A DNA stretch of 43,922 nt from Nemertoderma westbladi. Lineage: Eukaryota; Xenacoelomorpha; Nemertodermatida; Nemertodermatidae. The first letter of the stretch is position 1; every line of letters starts with the position of its first letter. Of the stretch, positions 20,855 to 30,415 are shown one piece after another. The stretch spans positions 1-43,922 of the forward strand of contig JAUCBJ010001348.1 of assembly GCA_032718475.1 (NCBI GenBank), written 5' to 3'. The notes below the pieces were generated by a model. That model was given only the letters and a program-made list of their open reading frames with translations, had not been told where the DNA came from and searched no databases. The translations under genes were made by a program, and so were the position numbers.

Positions 20855-21130
20855 ATGCTTGAGCACGTGGATGACTTCTGCTACTTGGGATCATGTATCC
20901 GGAAGTCAGGTGAAGGATTACAGCTACGGATACCGGTATGTAAGGAGAAGGCATGGACAGCATTGAATAGTCTGTCCAGAATTTGGAAGGCCCATACCAT
21001 ATAACAAAACGGAATATCAAGCTTACATTATTTAGGCCAGAGTAGAACCAGTACTCGTATTATTCCATGCTGGCTCTAACTGCTGCGAACACATAATCTT
21101 GGAAGTATACAAGAATGTAACGTTTACTGT
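20855..21130 (+). pseudogene. Non-LTR retrotransposon reverse transcriptase fragment
   Basis: An open stretch at 20855-21004 encodes a peptide beginning MLEHVDDFCYLGSCI and continuing with a KAWTALNSLSRIWK-like segment. This is the conserved FCYLGS region just after the reverse transcriptase palm in LINE ORF2 proteins. After a stop at 21002-21004, related text (VEPV.., then YTRM near 21110) continues in shifted frames with further stops. The orientation is the same as the 3'-end fragment at 19740-20730, but it lies downstream of it, so this is a separate insertion or a rearranged one. Confidence 0.75.
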
Positions 21131-21212
21131 GTTACAGTGGGTTTACTGTGTCAAATACAATGAACACAACACGTGCGTGGGGCGGCCTTCGCACAGCACG
21201 AGACTATATACG

Positions 21213-21534
21213 TACTACGTTTGGTACGTACCAAGTTTGGCTTAATTTCATCAATGATTGACCTACTTATTCTCGGTTATTTTCAAAAGTCTGAAACTAC
21301 CGGTACCGCCTGACAGATTGTCTCATTTTTGACCAAACTTCAGATGCTTTATAAACCTTTATAGACCACATGTTTACCGAGTTTGGTTTAATTTCATCAA
21401 TGATATAAACCGACTTATTCTTTGCTTTCAAGAATTATGTAAAAGATTCCATTAGCGCGGGTAGGATTCGAACCTACGCGGGATGATCCCATTGTATTTC
21501 TAGTCCAACGCTTTAACCACTCGACCAACATTGC
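21213..21534 (-). mobile_element. Candidate tRNA-derived SINE
   Basis: On the minus strand a tRNA-Ser-like head (21453-21534) is followed by a body with two related blocks, near 21363-21436 and 21213-21285. Each contains a variant of GATGAAATTAA-CCAAACT and a GAATAAG-like word. A tRNA head followed by a conserved body is the classic SINE arrangement. No clear simple-repeat tail or target duplication was found, so the limits are approximate. Confidence 0.45.
21453..21534 (-). tRNA. tRNA-Ser(AGA)-like sequence, probably a pseudo-tRNA or SINE head
   Basis: The 82-nt sequence has a D-arm GGTCGAGTGGTTAAAGC, an anticodon loop CTAGAAA (anticodon AGA), a long variable arm with GGGA/TCCC pairing typical of serine tRNA, and a perfect T-arm GTAGGTTCGAATCCTAC. 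The acceptor halves (GCAATGT and CCGCGCT) do not pair and the anticodon stem has one mismatch. It is therefore unlikely to be a functional tRNA. Internal A and B box promoters remain recognisable. Confidence 0.65.
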
Positions 21535-21639
21535 TCGACGTAAAAGGTGCATACTGCCATTTTATGGAGGGTAAACTGTTATTCTGTAATCCCCAATTAA
21601 TTTCAAATTTCGTAAAAGATAGACTTCATGATTCTCTAC

Positions 21640-21865
21640 AAGCAACCAAAATTTCAGCTCTGAAAATGAGGCGTTCCCGAGAAATTTATGACTTTCTTAA
21701 AACACAATCTGTCCTAGTTGACGTTTTTTCTAAACTTTCCCTCTACTATTTAACTACTAAGTTTAGTTCAATTCCGAGCCAGAGATGCCGAAAAATTGCG
21801 TTCAAACATTTCCCAGACACTCAGGCAGACGGACGGACATGCCCCATTTGCCCTATATGAACCGT
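21640..21865 (+). repeat. Interspersed repeat with GACGGACGGAC block
   Basis: The phrase CAGGCAGACGGACGGACATG followed by a CCCTATATGAAC-like end, preceded by a CCGAGAAATTTATGAC segment, resembles the conserved 3' half of short repeats common in many invertebrate genomes. This rests on general familiarity rather than a database match. It lies on the opposite side of the tRNA-like head from the SINE body. From 21866 to 22149 I see no gene. Confidence 0.35.
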
Positions 21866-22149
21866 ATGCCAAGACTCGCCGACTACGTGTCTCGCCCCAC
21901 ATATCTCCAACCAGACCATGTGAGACAGGGGTGTTGTGGGGGACTTAAGCAAATCCCAACTCGTCTCCACATTAAATTATCAGTTAAGGGAAAAGTGCAG
22001 TTTATATTGCACGTTATTCTAACCAAAACAATAAACCAAAGTCAATTACAAACAACAAATTACAGATTTATTTTTGGGAGTAATCAGCTGTTATTTTCGT
22101 TAATTTCCACCTGGAGAGGGATTAATTTGTCTCATTAGGTGACTCATTA

Positions 22150-22175
22150 CCCCCCCCCCCCCCCCCCCCCCCCCC
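22150..22175. repeat. Poly-C homopolymer, 26 bases
   Basis: An uninterrupted run of 26 C (26 G on the minus strand) sits just upstream of a LINE 3'-end fragment. It could form an i-motif or G-quadruplex. Its true length is uncertain because homopolymers of this size are error-prone in sequencing. Confidence 0.8.
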
Positions 22176-22194
22176 ACCTCCAATACAGCTTAAA

Positions 22195-22435
22195 ACTTGT
22201 CCAGCCTGTGTACGATCTTGTGCTTTGACTTGGCTGCCTTGTGACGATAATAAGCATGGTGGACAGCCCATGACTTTCTTGAGACGCCTCATAATAAAGT
22301 ACACTGGCCTTGAAGATGCGGATAATCTCGCGAAAGTCATGGGGGATAGGGAGTCGTGGGCTGTGGCGGCGCAATTTTGTCAACAAGTCAGCATTACATT
22401 CTTAATGCAGAGCTGCAAATGCCGGTAGTAGTGGT
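22195..22435 (+). mobile_element. LINE 3'-end fragment, uninterrupted copy
   Basis: This copy encodes, on the plus strand, the ORF2 C-terminal text with TGLEDADNLAKVMGDRESW at about 22290-22350. It is colinear with the split copy at 19740-20730 and gives the ancestral state of the site where the hAT-like element landed there. It is 5' truncated and has no reverse transcriptase core of its own. From 22436 to 22787 there is AT-rich sequence, probably including the 3' UTR of the zinc-finger gene on the other strand. Confidence 0.65.
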
Positions 22436-22787
22436 ATAAACATGTTCTTCTTACGTAGATACAGGCCGTAATCGTTCAATTTTCGAATAAGATATACATA
22501 TAGTCAGTCATTCATAATTAACGGTTCCATAATTCGTAGTGATTGCACACAGTTGACCAAGTCCTTTCAGTGTGTGTGAAAGTTATAAAATAGTAAATCC
22601 ATTTTTTATAATAATAATAATCGATTTGTTATAACAATAATAAATTTGTTACTCAATTATCGTTTCGTTTATTCACTGATAACTTATTAGTATATAAACC
22701 GTTTATGATGATATAATATGGCAGATAAAAAAGTTAATTAGCTGCATGCTCCATAATAATACCTGTTGATGGAATGTTATTCACCAA

Positions 22788-25385
22788 CTAGCTACCATAC
22801 TCCCACAGTTGATAGAGTCCCAACTGGGCTACGGTGGATAAATACTCAAGTTCACTGTCGACTGCAACTGAATCCCCTCTTTGATCCCCTAAACTAAACA
22901 TATTATTATTGGGAATATCGATAGCAATGTTGGAGGAATTATGAGATATTCGTTCAGTTGACAAGTCAGCAGGTGTATAGGATGGCAGCAACTCGGCTAG
23001 CGGGGGTGGGGATGCGACAGAGAAGGGTGAAAGAGAGGGTGGAGGCGGGAAATCCGCTACGCAATTGCTATAGGAGTCGGTGATAGGAACAGCGAGGTAC
23101 GTTGACGTTACAGGCGGTTCCGCTGCACACAGAAGATAAGGGATGTGAGAAATATTGAGAGGCGCAGATGGATGGAAGGTTCTTGTAGCGATGCTAGGAT
23201 GATCCGGTAGTGTATAGGAGGAGGCAGCGTGAGGGTAGTTTAGTGGGACATTGATAGGAGCAGATGGATGAGAATCCATTCGAAGTCCCAGAGGGATTGA
23301 CAAGCTGAAATCTGGCAAGTCTAAAGACGAGGAATTTAAAATCTGATTCTGATACAACGGCGGGTAATTAAAGGTACCGGTACCACCTAGTGATCTACTA
23401 CCTATAAAGGTAGAGTCTGTATCTAAAATTACATTTGAGTTGTCGCTATTTATATCCCATGAGGTGATCGTTGACGATGAAGGTGTTATCTGAAACTCAG
23501 TTGTTCGTGGACAATAATTCTTTTTGCGATGGGCTTTAGGCTTTAGATCCTTGATTATCTCTTCAAATCTGCCTTTTTTGGAGCCCCGCGTTCTATATTT
23601 GTGTGCAGGTAGAGGTGGGTTTATAATCTGGTTGTTGCTAACTGACTTCGGGGATTTCTCAATTTGAATTTCATCACCACCAATTTGCGGATCCTTAGAG
23701 ATATTTTTCCCACATTCTGCAACATGTTTGATATAAAAACGTTTGTGGTTGTATTTATGATCGCAATTCGGGCAGGACAATACAAAGGATTTGCGGTGCA
23801 CGCCATCCTCATGGAGCTGCAGAGAGCTCTTACGTGCGAAGCGTCGTTTACATTCCTTACACTTATAAGGTTTACGTTTATAGTGAGTTAGAAGATGTAA
23901 GTTTAATTTATCCTTCCTTGTGAACCGTTTAGTGCAACCATCAATTGTGTAACACGGACATCTGTACCAACTCTTTGGGTCGTGGAGTAACTTATGCCGC
24001 AATAGCTTATCGTTCGTTAGAAACGAACGTTGGCAGTGTTCACAAGAGAATTTCCGCTCATTTGTGTGACGTAATAAGTGTGACTTTAAGTAACGTTTGC
24101 ATTTGAATGCTTTCGTACAAATGTGACACACAAACGGCTGTAAAGTTGAATGAGTCTGCAAGTGCGAACGCAGCAAACGTTCAGAATTAAACGCACGGTG
24201 ACACTGCTGGCATGGATAAGTGTGGGAACTCACGTCCTTGTGGATTCGTAATTTAACCGAAGTATCAAAAGTTGCTTCGCATTTGTGGCATCGAAAATGT
24301 TTCGCCACTTTCTTATTATTCCTATTCAAAACATCGGGAAGATTATGAGATATTTCATGATTCGAAAGATCCGTAAGCTGATTGAATCGCATATTGCAAA
24401 AGCTGCAAGAATAAGTCAGTTCTCTGTTACGTTCATGGCATTGGACATGAATTATAAACTGAAATTTGTCGAAAAATTGAGTAGCACATCCTTCTTTAAT
24501 GCATATGTACAAATGCTTCTTTGCCTGAGTACAATGATGAGATTTCTTCTCTCGAAACGTAGCGAATTTTTTGTTGCAGGTGCTACATTGAAACTTCCAC
24601 TTTTTACTATTATTAGCACTGAATTCGAGATTAAAAATGTCAGGATTGTAAACTGTAGAAGTTCCTTTCTTTAAAACAGTCATATGAGATTCTAGGTGAT
24701 TTATCACGCTAGTCTGCCGACAGAACGCCTTGCCACAAACTACACATCGGTATGGTTTAACTAACATATTATGTGTCCGCAAATGTTTACTAACTTCCTC
24801 CTGTGATGCTTCGATTACTTGAGTAGGCCTACAGTAAACGCACTTTAAAGTCTTGGAAACTACATTGTCATTGATACATGTTGAACCGGGTACACAATTG
24901 TCACTAGTAGAACATTGGGAATTGCGAACACAGTTGTTGGTTGAATTAACGGTAATTTGGGAGGTGGGAGAAGAGTTCGAATGACATTTAGAAACATTTC
25001 CTGGGGAATCCTGATAAATTTCGCTGTTACCGGTATCCAATAGTTGGTTCGATGTCGCATAAGAAGCATCGACAGTTGTATTGGCAACATCAGCCAGTGC
25101 CGAGCAAGTTTTTGAAATTTCCTTGTGGGACAAAAATTCAGAAAGAGATGTAAAAGATTGGTGACATTGGCCGCACGTATATATATCGTGATCTGAACCC
25201 ATGGGAATACGAAATATTTCTTCAGACTCTCTGTCTCCTTGGATATCCTCATTTCCATAATCGTCCCGATGGACACATTCGCGAGAGCTCGGGTTGGTTA
25301 CATGTATCGGCCTATTTGAGTTGTCCAAAGAAAATAAAAGTCCAGATCTTTCCAAATTAGAAACAACAATATTATTAATATCCAT
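22788..25385 (-). CDS. Multi-C2H2 zinc-finger protein, 865 residues
   Basis: A probable nuclear DNA-binding transcription factor encoded in one exon. About 13 zinc-finger units lie between residues 69 and 560: a degenerate C2HC finger (69-94), fingers near 181, 212, 266 (irregular), 293, 325, 365, 390, 418, 447, 474, 507, and a final C2HC unit (538-558). Most of the spaced central fingers are C2H2 with the usual aromatic and Leu positions, but linkers are variable rather than TGEKP, which argues against a KRAB-style array. A basic stretch follows (about 598-622), then a Ser/Pro-rich tail with repeated HPSAPLN-like units (706 and 738), a poly-Pro run (780-783), and an acidic/hydrophobic C-terminus. 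I chose ATG 25385 because its context (GACGATATGG, purine at -3 and G at +4) is good and the upstream extension begins with TTG. Target unknown. Confidence 0.85.
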   Translation of the reverse strand: MDINNIVVSNLERSGLLFSLDNSNRPIHVTNPSSRECVHRDDYGNEDIQGDRESEEIFRIPMGSDHDIYTCGQCHQSFTSLSEFLSHKEISKTCSALADVANTTVDASYATSNQLLDTGNSEIYQDSPGNVSKCHSNSSPTSQITVNSTNNCVRNSQCSTSDNCVPGSTCINDNVVSKTLKCVYCRPTQVIEASQEEVSKHLRTHNMLVKPYRCVVCGKAFCRQTSVINHLESHMTVLKKGTSTVYNPDIFNLEFSANNSKKWKFQCSTCNKKFATFREKKSHHCTQAKKHLYICIKEGCATQFFDKFQFIIHVQCHERNRELTYSCSFCNMRFNQLTDLSNHEISHNLPDVLNRNNKKVAKHFRCHKCEATFDTSVKLRIHKDVSSHTYPCQQCHRAFNSERLLRSHLQTHSTLQPFVCHICTKAFKCKRYLKSHLLRHTNERKFSCEHCQRSFLTNDKLLRHKLLHDPKSWYRCPCYTIDGCTKRFTRKDKLNLHLLTHYKRKPYKCKECKRRFARKSSLQLHEDGVHRKSFVLSCPNCDHKYNHKRFYIKHVAECGKNISKDPQIGGDEIQIEKSPKSVSNNQIINPPLPAHKYRTRGSKKGRFEEIIKDLKPKAHRKKNYCPRTTEFQITPSSSTITSWDINSDNSNVILDTDSTFIGSRSLGGTGTFNYPPLYQNQILNSSSLDLPDFSLSIPLGLRMDSHPSAPINVPLNYPHAASSYTLPDHPSIATRTFHPSAPLNISHIPYLLCAAEPPVTSTYLAVPITDSYSNCVADFPPPPSLSPFSVASPPPLAELLPSYTPADLSTERISHNSSNIAIDIPNNNMFSLGDQRGDSVAVDSELEYLSTVAQLGLYQLWEYGS

Positions 25386-25854
25386 ATCGTCACCATAAAA
25401 TACAGAAATCAAATATGAACAATAGCTCAACAATAGGAATAGCCTACATGTCAAGGATGCCTACATGCCAGGTTATATCATATGCAGTATACGACAGTAC
25501 GAATCTCGCTGGACTACCTACAGACCTATCAGCCTATCGGCAGATCGGTAACCTGCCACACCACATCCCCTACCAGCCTAGAAGAACAGAAGAACCATAT
25601 TAGCATATCGGTAGCGGTAGGCTAACCTAACTATTGTAGTAACATAAACTAAAGCTAAACCAAAAACGTATCTAAAACTATGTTACTGCGGGCCAAGGCC
25701 CCAGTCGGGTAAAAATTTCGGAAATAATTTCTAATTCAGTAATTTGTGTCATTGCAGGGCCGGGCCCTCTTTTATACTTTATAATACTCGCTGGTTACAA
25801 TCAGACAATACAGCAATATTAGCGGGACGACCCGAACCCTAATTTAAAACCAGA
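25386..25854. other. Upstream region of the zinc-finger gene, no other gene seen
   Basis: This should contain the 5' UTR and promoter of the minus-strand zinc-finger gene. GC-rich palindromic words (GGGCCAAGGCCCC near 25690, GGGCCGGGCCC near 25760) stand out, but no TATA-like or initiator element could be assigned with confidence. Confidence 0.4.
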
Positions 25855-26125
25855 CAAATCACACCAAATCACAAACCAAATCACAAAAAATATTCCCAAA
25901 ACCAAATCACACGGAATGATACACCTAATTCACACCAAATCACAACAATTCACACTAAATCACAAAAAAAATTTGAAAAGTAAAGGAGCAGGTGTAAAGG
26001 ACAGTGGTAGCCAAAATGAACCAAAACAATAAACAATTTGAAAAAATAAAAATTATAATTTTTTGTGTGATTTGGTGTTATTTGGTGTGATTTGTTGTGA
26101 TTTGGTGTGATTTGTTATGATTTGG
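25855..26125. mobile_element. Foldback-like element of CCAAATCACA repeats
   Basis: The left arm (25855-25973) contains many copies of ACACCAAATCACA-type units. The right arm (26060-26125) contains the inverted form TGTGATTTGGTGT several times. The spacer is about 85 bp. Long inverted arms built from internally tandem short units are characteristic of foldback elements or of paired inverted satellites. No coding sequence is present. Flanks carry GGGACGACCCG on the left and ACGGGCC on the right. Confidence 0.7.
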
Positions 26126-26319
26126 TCAATTTTGTAGACGGGCCGTTACAGTACTGCAGTAAGTTGTAATCTTAGAAATTAGAGGGATTTCGGACATAGT
26201 ACACCAGTCCTGCAGTCAGCCAGTACAGCAGTAGCCAATACAGGAGTACACTAACGGGTTTTACTTTTCAACGTATGCCGTGCGTATCCACGTACGTATG
26301 TGCGTACGTATCCACGTAT

Positions 26320-26625
26320 CTATACATTATATTGAGCGATTTGACATACTTGTATGCATACGCGTAGTCGAATATTGTTTCCTGATTTAGTACTGGCTGA
26401 ACAAAAAATATCAAAATCGGATGACGGAACTGAAAAAAATGGAAATATTTCAAGAGAACAAAAATTACAAAATAAATTTGAGGGTCTGGACATAACTTCC
26501 CGCAGGGTGAGATACGTTCCACATTGGTAGTGATAGTAGTTGCAGCATATTGCACACCGGACAGATTGGTTTGAATAAACAAAAGGGGAGAAACAAAACG
26601 CACAAGAGGAATGGGATTCGGGCAT
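26320..26625 (-). pseudogene. LINE ORF2 N-terminus with PHD-like zinc finger, truncated
   Basis: A 101-codon frame starts with ATG and shows a Cys4-His-Cys3-like pattern in its first 60 residues (CAFC, CAIC, HYQC, CNFC), followed by a PFFSVPSSDFD segment. A PHD finger followed by a PF..(5-8)..D/EF motif is common at the start of ORF2 in CR1-like non-LTR elements. The frame then runs into repetitive ACGTATCC sequence and ends without endonuclease or reverse transcriptase. It lies 380 bp downstream of ORF1 on the same strand, in the order expected for a LINE. It could instead be an exon of a host PHD protein, which I think less likely. Confidence 0.55.
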
Positions 26626-27004
26626 AAAAAATAAAGACTGGTTAAATTTAAGTAAACAGAAAGCACCAAATTGTTAAGCTAGCTCCACTGATTGTACTGT
26701 ACCATACGCTGCCCCTGCCGCCTGCATTTTCAAGGAATCATTGATTTAATAGATATGTAAACCTAACTATGGCCAACATAGCGTATCTAGCCAAGTTATA
26801 TTATATATTGCCTACACCTTCACCATTGCATCACCGCAGTGTAATACTGTATATACAGGTATATACTGGACCCCCTTGAAGGGAGAAATATTTGATGAAT
26901 GAACGTTTAATTAAAAATGACTAATTACTTGGGTTATGTTACTAGTAGGCCGACCCAATAATCCGTGGGATACAGAAATTTCAACGAGAAGAAACCTTTG
27001 GTTC

Positions 27005-27745
27005 TTAGGGAGAACTGTCAGTGGTGGAGTTTAGGCACCGATGGGCAAATCCCACAGTGGCTGCAAGATTTGCTATGTCGATGGATTGTCGAATAGGAAT
27101 TACTTCACTTTCGTTGCCGATCTTGGCGACTACAACTCCATTGCGGGTATATGCGGAATGGATTTTTTTGGCTGACTTCATCTGCTTCAATTCGCGAAGT
27201 AAACTTGCACGGAAGGAGGTTAGATGTTCGGTCACGTAAACGCCGGCTGGAAGGTTATTCTTGTTTTTCAAAACGGATAATCGTGTACGACGTGCAACAA
27301 AGCGAATGAGCAGAGGACGGGGACGAATTTTCGCTGGACGGCCGTTGATGTGTTTATCATGAAGCTGTTTACCTGGAAGACGGTGCATGATGTCAATATC
27401 TGACTCGGATATATCGAAGGAATTTAGGATTTCCGATTCTGGTAGATCGGCAACTCCATGGAATAGCAGATTGTAAGATTTCGAGTATTGTTCTTGGTCG
27501 TCGATCCGTACGTTTAAAGCAGTACATTTTTCATTGACTTTAACAAGTTGATTCTCCAAGTCCTCTTGTTTGCGTTGAAGGCTGGCAATTATTACATTGC
27601 CCTGTTTGATGTCAGCAATATCGGCTTTCATTTTGTCCATGTCTGAGGATAACTTCCTTATGAGGTAGTTTATTTCGTCGGTTTCACAGGAATCGAGTTC
27701 GGTAACGCTGGACCTAGTCGAACCGGAAGTCCTTTTAGTCGGCAT
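27005..27745 (-). CDS. LINE ORF1-like RNA-binding protein, 246 residues
   Basis: An intact frame from a well-placed ATG to TAA. Residues about 20-90 form a predicted coiled coil (heptad-rich, many K/E/L). A segment starting NLLFHGV (about 93-99), with RPLLIRF at about 145, resembles the RRM-like core of L1-type ORF1 proteins. A basic C-terminal domain (SFRASLLRELKQMK) follows. Such proteins trimerise, bind the element RNA and act as nucleic-acid chaperones during retrotransposition. It is placed directly before the PHD-bearing ORF2 start, suggesting one LINE that has lost everything after the first part of ORF2. The intact reading frame suggests a fairly recent insertion. Confidence 0.7.
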   Translation of the reverse strand: MPTKRTSGSTRSSVTELDSCETDEINYLIRKLSSDMDKMKADIADIKQGNVIIASLQRKQEDLENQLVKVNEKCTALNVRIDDQEQYSKSYNLLFHGVADLPESEILNSFDISESDIDIMHRLPGKQLHDKHINGRPAKIRPRPLLIRFVARRTRLSVLKNKNNLPAGVYVTEHLTSFRASLLRELKQMKSAKKIHSAYTRNGVVVAKIGNESEVIPIRQSIDIANLAATVGFAHRCLNSTTDSSP

Positions 27746-28009
27746 GGTGTTGTGACTGTGACACGACCTGAGTACTGAACCTAGCAGCGTAGTAGTAGCC
27801 TCCTAGTCCGATCCAATGCTTAATACTGTAGGCTATTGGTTGATGCTGTGAGGGTGAGCGGTAGCTTCAGCCGGAAGCGCGAAGTTCTGAAGTTAGTTGG
27901 ATATTAGATAGGCTTAAATTAGGGCAGTAGTGCATGCAGACAGCAGCAGGGCAGTGCTACCGGTACTATGCTAGCACAGGCATTACGGTACACCGAAGTA
28001 CTTCGTGTC

Positions 28010-28111
28010 TGTGCACCGAAGTAGTGCAGTTCATACAAAACGAGGTGAGTAGACCCGCTCTGTGCACCGAAGTAGTGCACTTCATACAAAACGAGGTGAA
28101 TAGGGTCGCGA
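28010..28111 (+). repeat. 51-bp tandem duplication
   Basis: Units at 28010-28060 and 28061-28111 share GTGCACCGAAGTAGTGCA, then TTCATACAAAACGAGGTGA. Each GAGGTGA resembles a 5' splice site (CGAG|GTGAGT in the first, GTGAAT in the second). The right edge of the second unit is also where the 3.6-kb duplicated segment begins. Confidence 0.8.
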
Positions 28112-28798
28112 ATAATTATTGGACTTCTTATAGGTCAATTAGCCGCAGTGATACATCTAGTGTAATAACGTGGGTAATTTGGAAGGAACTTCAACCCGAT
28201 ATGGTAAACATTTCTGGGACTCATGTAAACTCAACTATTGCTCATCTGTCTACAAACGTGACCCCTCCAATTATCCCTTCAAAAACAACATCTAATACTG
28301 CCAGAATGCTTCGTCTTCTTTCGCTATATTTCGTATATCACCCCCAACTTCACTCGTTTGGGAAAGATGCCGCATCCCGAATATTATTATCTCTCTCTCT
28401 CGTCTCATCTCTTGTATTGGAATTATTCCTACTGATTTTGATTCTGAGAAGTGTGAACGCATAGATAAATATTCAGAAACCCGAGAACGACGCGTGGAAT
28501 TGACCATAACTAAAATCTATATAGACGACTAATGTATTACTTTGAAATAAACTGAAAAATGTTTTTAAATATATTAAGAACTAAAAATTATTCCAGAATA
28601 TTTTGTTTCCCTAGTGCAACATCATTACTATTGACGTTTTGATAAAATAGAAGATTAATTCGGAAATATATTTGGAAAATAATATATTATTATATATATT
28701 ATATTTGGAAATATAATTGGTGTAGCAATCTGCTAATATGGTGTTATATTCAACATAATTCGTGCTAAATCATCATCATATGACTGAAAACAGCAGTC

Positions 28799-28966
28799 AT
28801 GGGAAAAGATGATATAAATAGTCCAGAAGCCGTTCAAATGATCCATAAGGTCTTCTATATAGATGAAGGAATGAGCTCTGATAACACAGAGGTGGATATA
28901 ATTAGTCTAGCACAAGAATTTGAAACTAACAAACTTTTATCAAGCTGCCAACAATTCCTGGTATAG
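28799..28966 (+). CDS. BTB-domain C-terminal half, exon-like fragment (copy A)
   Basis: A 55-codon open stretch whose text (SPEAVQMIHKVFYID, then DIISLAQEFETNKLLSSC) matches the second half of a BTB/POZ fold: the helix-turn ending in F.Y, then the LA..F....L...C..FL signature. BTB domains dimerise and often recruit Cullin-3. The first half of the domain is missing, and the sequence ends at TAG overlapping a CTG|GTATAG that could be a splice donor. An upstream AAAACAG|CAG could be an acceptor. It may be an internal exon or a gene remnant. Copy B differs by one residue near position 31. Confidence 0.45.
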   Translation: MGKDDINSPEAVQMIHKVFYIDEGMSSDNTEVDIISLAQEFETNKLLSSCQQFLV

Positions 28967-29554
28967 AGGGTGGTTGGTAAAGTTCCGAGAGCAAAATCAG
29001 TTTTGTTTATTCTCTGAATTTATTATTACAAATATATTTGGATCCATAATAACGGGTTACTAAAGGCACTGAAAGTATGAATTGTATTGCTCTAGTAAGC
29101 CCTGTTCTGTTGGGATAGTTCTAAATTAGGATAACTTGTGAAGGTTTTTAAGAGTTTCTCATCTCAACAAAATCATTCCTGGGAAAATTCGTTTTAGCCC
29201 TTTATATTTATATTGCGACATTACCGTACTTGTACTACACACGAGCTACACACACGAAATATCTCGAAAACTATAAACAAGTTATGGAAAACTAGTTTCT
29301 AGATTTAAACTTTTGGCTCAAATTCGACTACACCCACCACCGCTAATTAACCCTATTTAATCCACTAACAGCTATCAATCAAGAAGAAAGGATTATAAAC
29401 TATAATACGAAATAGCTGAAGGTTTTCATTTCAGAAATTTCTGAAATATTTAATTTGAGCTCTCTAGCAGAGACTAGACTTCAGAGCTGCAGATGGATTG
29501 GCATCTCCTCAAAGATGCGTTCTATGGACGGTCAGTACATAGGTGTTATGCAAG

Positions 29555-29767
29555 ATGGCTAGTGACTGCAAGTATTTATCTGACAAGTTTCCTCATGAAT
29601 TAATTATATATATCAAAATGGGGGATGAATTTCACTTTCAGACATTTTGCCCTTTAGTGGCAGACTGGAGAACTGCAGAGTACATGATCGAGTACAAATC
29701 TATCAAGTTTCAGCTTGACGGATTAAAAGCAAAAAAATGGGTGGATATTTCCTGTTTAGACATGTAG
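29555..29767 (+). pseudogene. Conserved open frame after the BTB fragment (copy A, shortened)
   Basis: From ATG 29555 (good context, AAGATGGCT) the frame gives 70 residues starting MASDCKYLSDKFPHELIIYI. In copy B a run of eight A replaces seven A near 29732, so the frame there stays open for 95 residues. The shared segment is unrecognised. Its start resembles the short helical text that can follow BTB domains, and it lies on the same strand as the BTB fragment, so both may be exons of one gene. Whether A or B shows the native frame cannot be told here. Confidence 0.35.
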
Positions 29768-30415
29768 CCCGCCAGCTTGAGACTGTTGAACTGATAGTGA
29801 CTGAAAGTATCCAAAACATTATCATCTTTGGGTCTTATTGATGACTACAAATTTTCAACTCGGCAGCTTTAAATCCGACAAAGTTATTTGCATGTCAATA
29901 TTGTAACGACAATGACGACAAAAATTACCAAATTTTAGGCTACCTATTGTACTGGTAACTAACATTCAATAGGTAGGCCCAAGATTTTCATTTCAATATA
30001 TTGTTTTCATATAATTAATTAATATGAATATTATGATAATAGCGAATGAAAAAAAATGCCATAGTTATTAATATCACTTCTATAATTAATTAATCAATAT
30101 ACCCCTAAGAACTACCTCAGAGGCACAATTCGATCAGTCTTATTTTATTTAGTATCTAGGGAGTTATACCCCACCAATCCTTTTGGTATTCCTTCATGAT
30201 TAATTTAATACCTACCAACAAGCAACAATTATTTAATAGTGGAGAGCAGGTGCGATTTTGGAGGTCTGACAAGTCTTACATTGTTTTTTAGTTCTTTTCA
30301 ATCAAATTTATAAGTTCTGACAATGAACGTTTGTTCAGAGTGACTGCTAAATGCAATAATTGACATTCAATAGGTAACCTACACCTACACTACACTACAT
30401 ACAAGTTAATTAAAT

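Noticed and set aside
21453-21534. Functional tRNA-Ser gene
   Set aside because: The acceptor halves do not pair and the anticodon stem has a mismatch; kept only as a tRNA-like SINE head or pseudo-tRNA.
22122-22386. Open frames across the poly-C run
   Set aside because: They arise from polyglycine or similar translation of the homopolymer and read antisense to a LINE fragment.
25386-25454. N-terminal extension of the zinc-finger protein with a hydrophobic stretch
   Set aside because: It begins with TTG, not ATG, and looks like a false signal peptide. The ATG at 25385 has good context and fits a nuclear protein.
27934-28464. 176-codon plus-strand frame spanning the duplication boundary
   Set aside because: It joins unique sequence, the 51-bp tandem repeat and the duplicated segment. 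The corresponding frame in copy B has a different N-terminal part, and no domain is visible.
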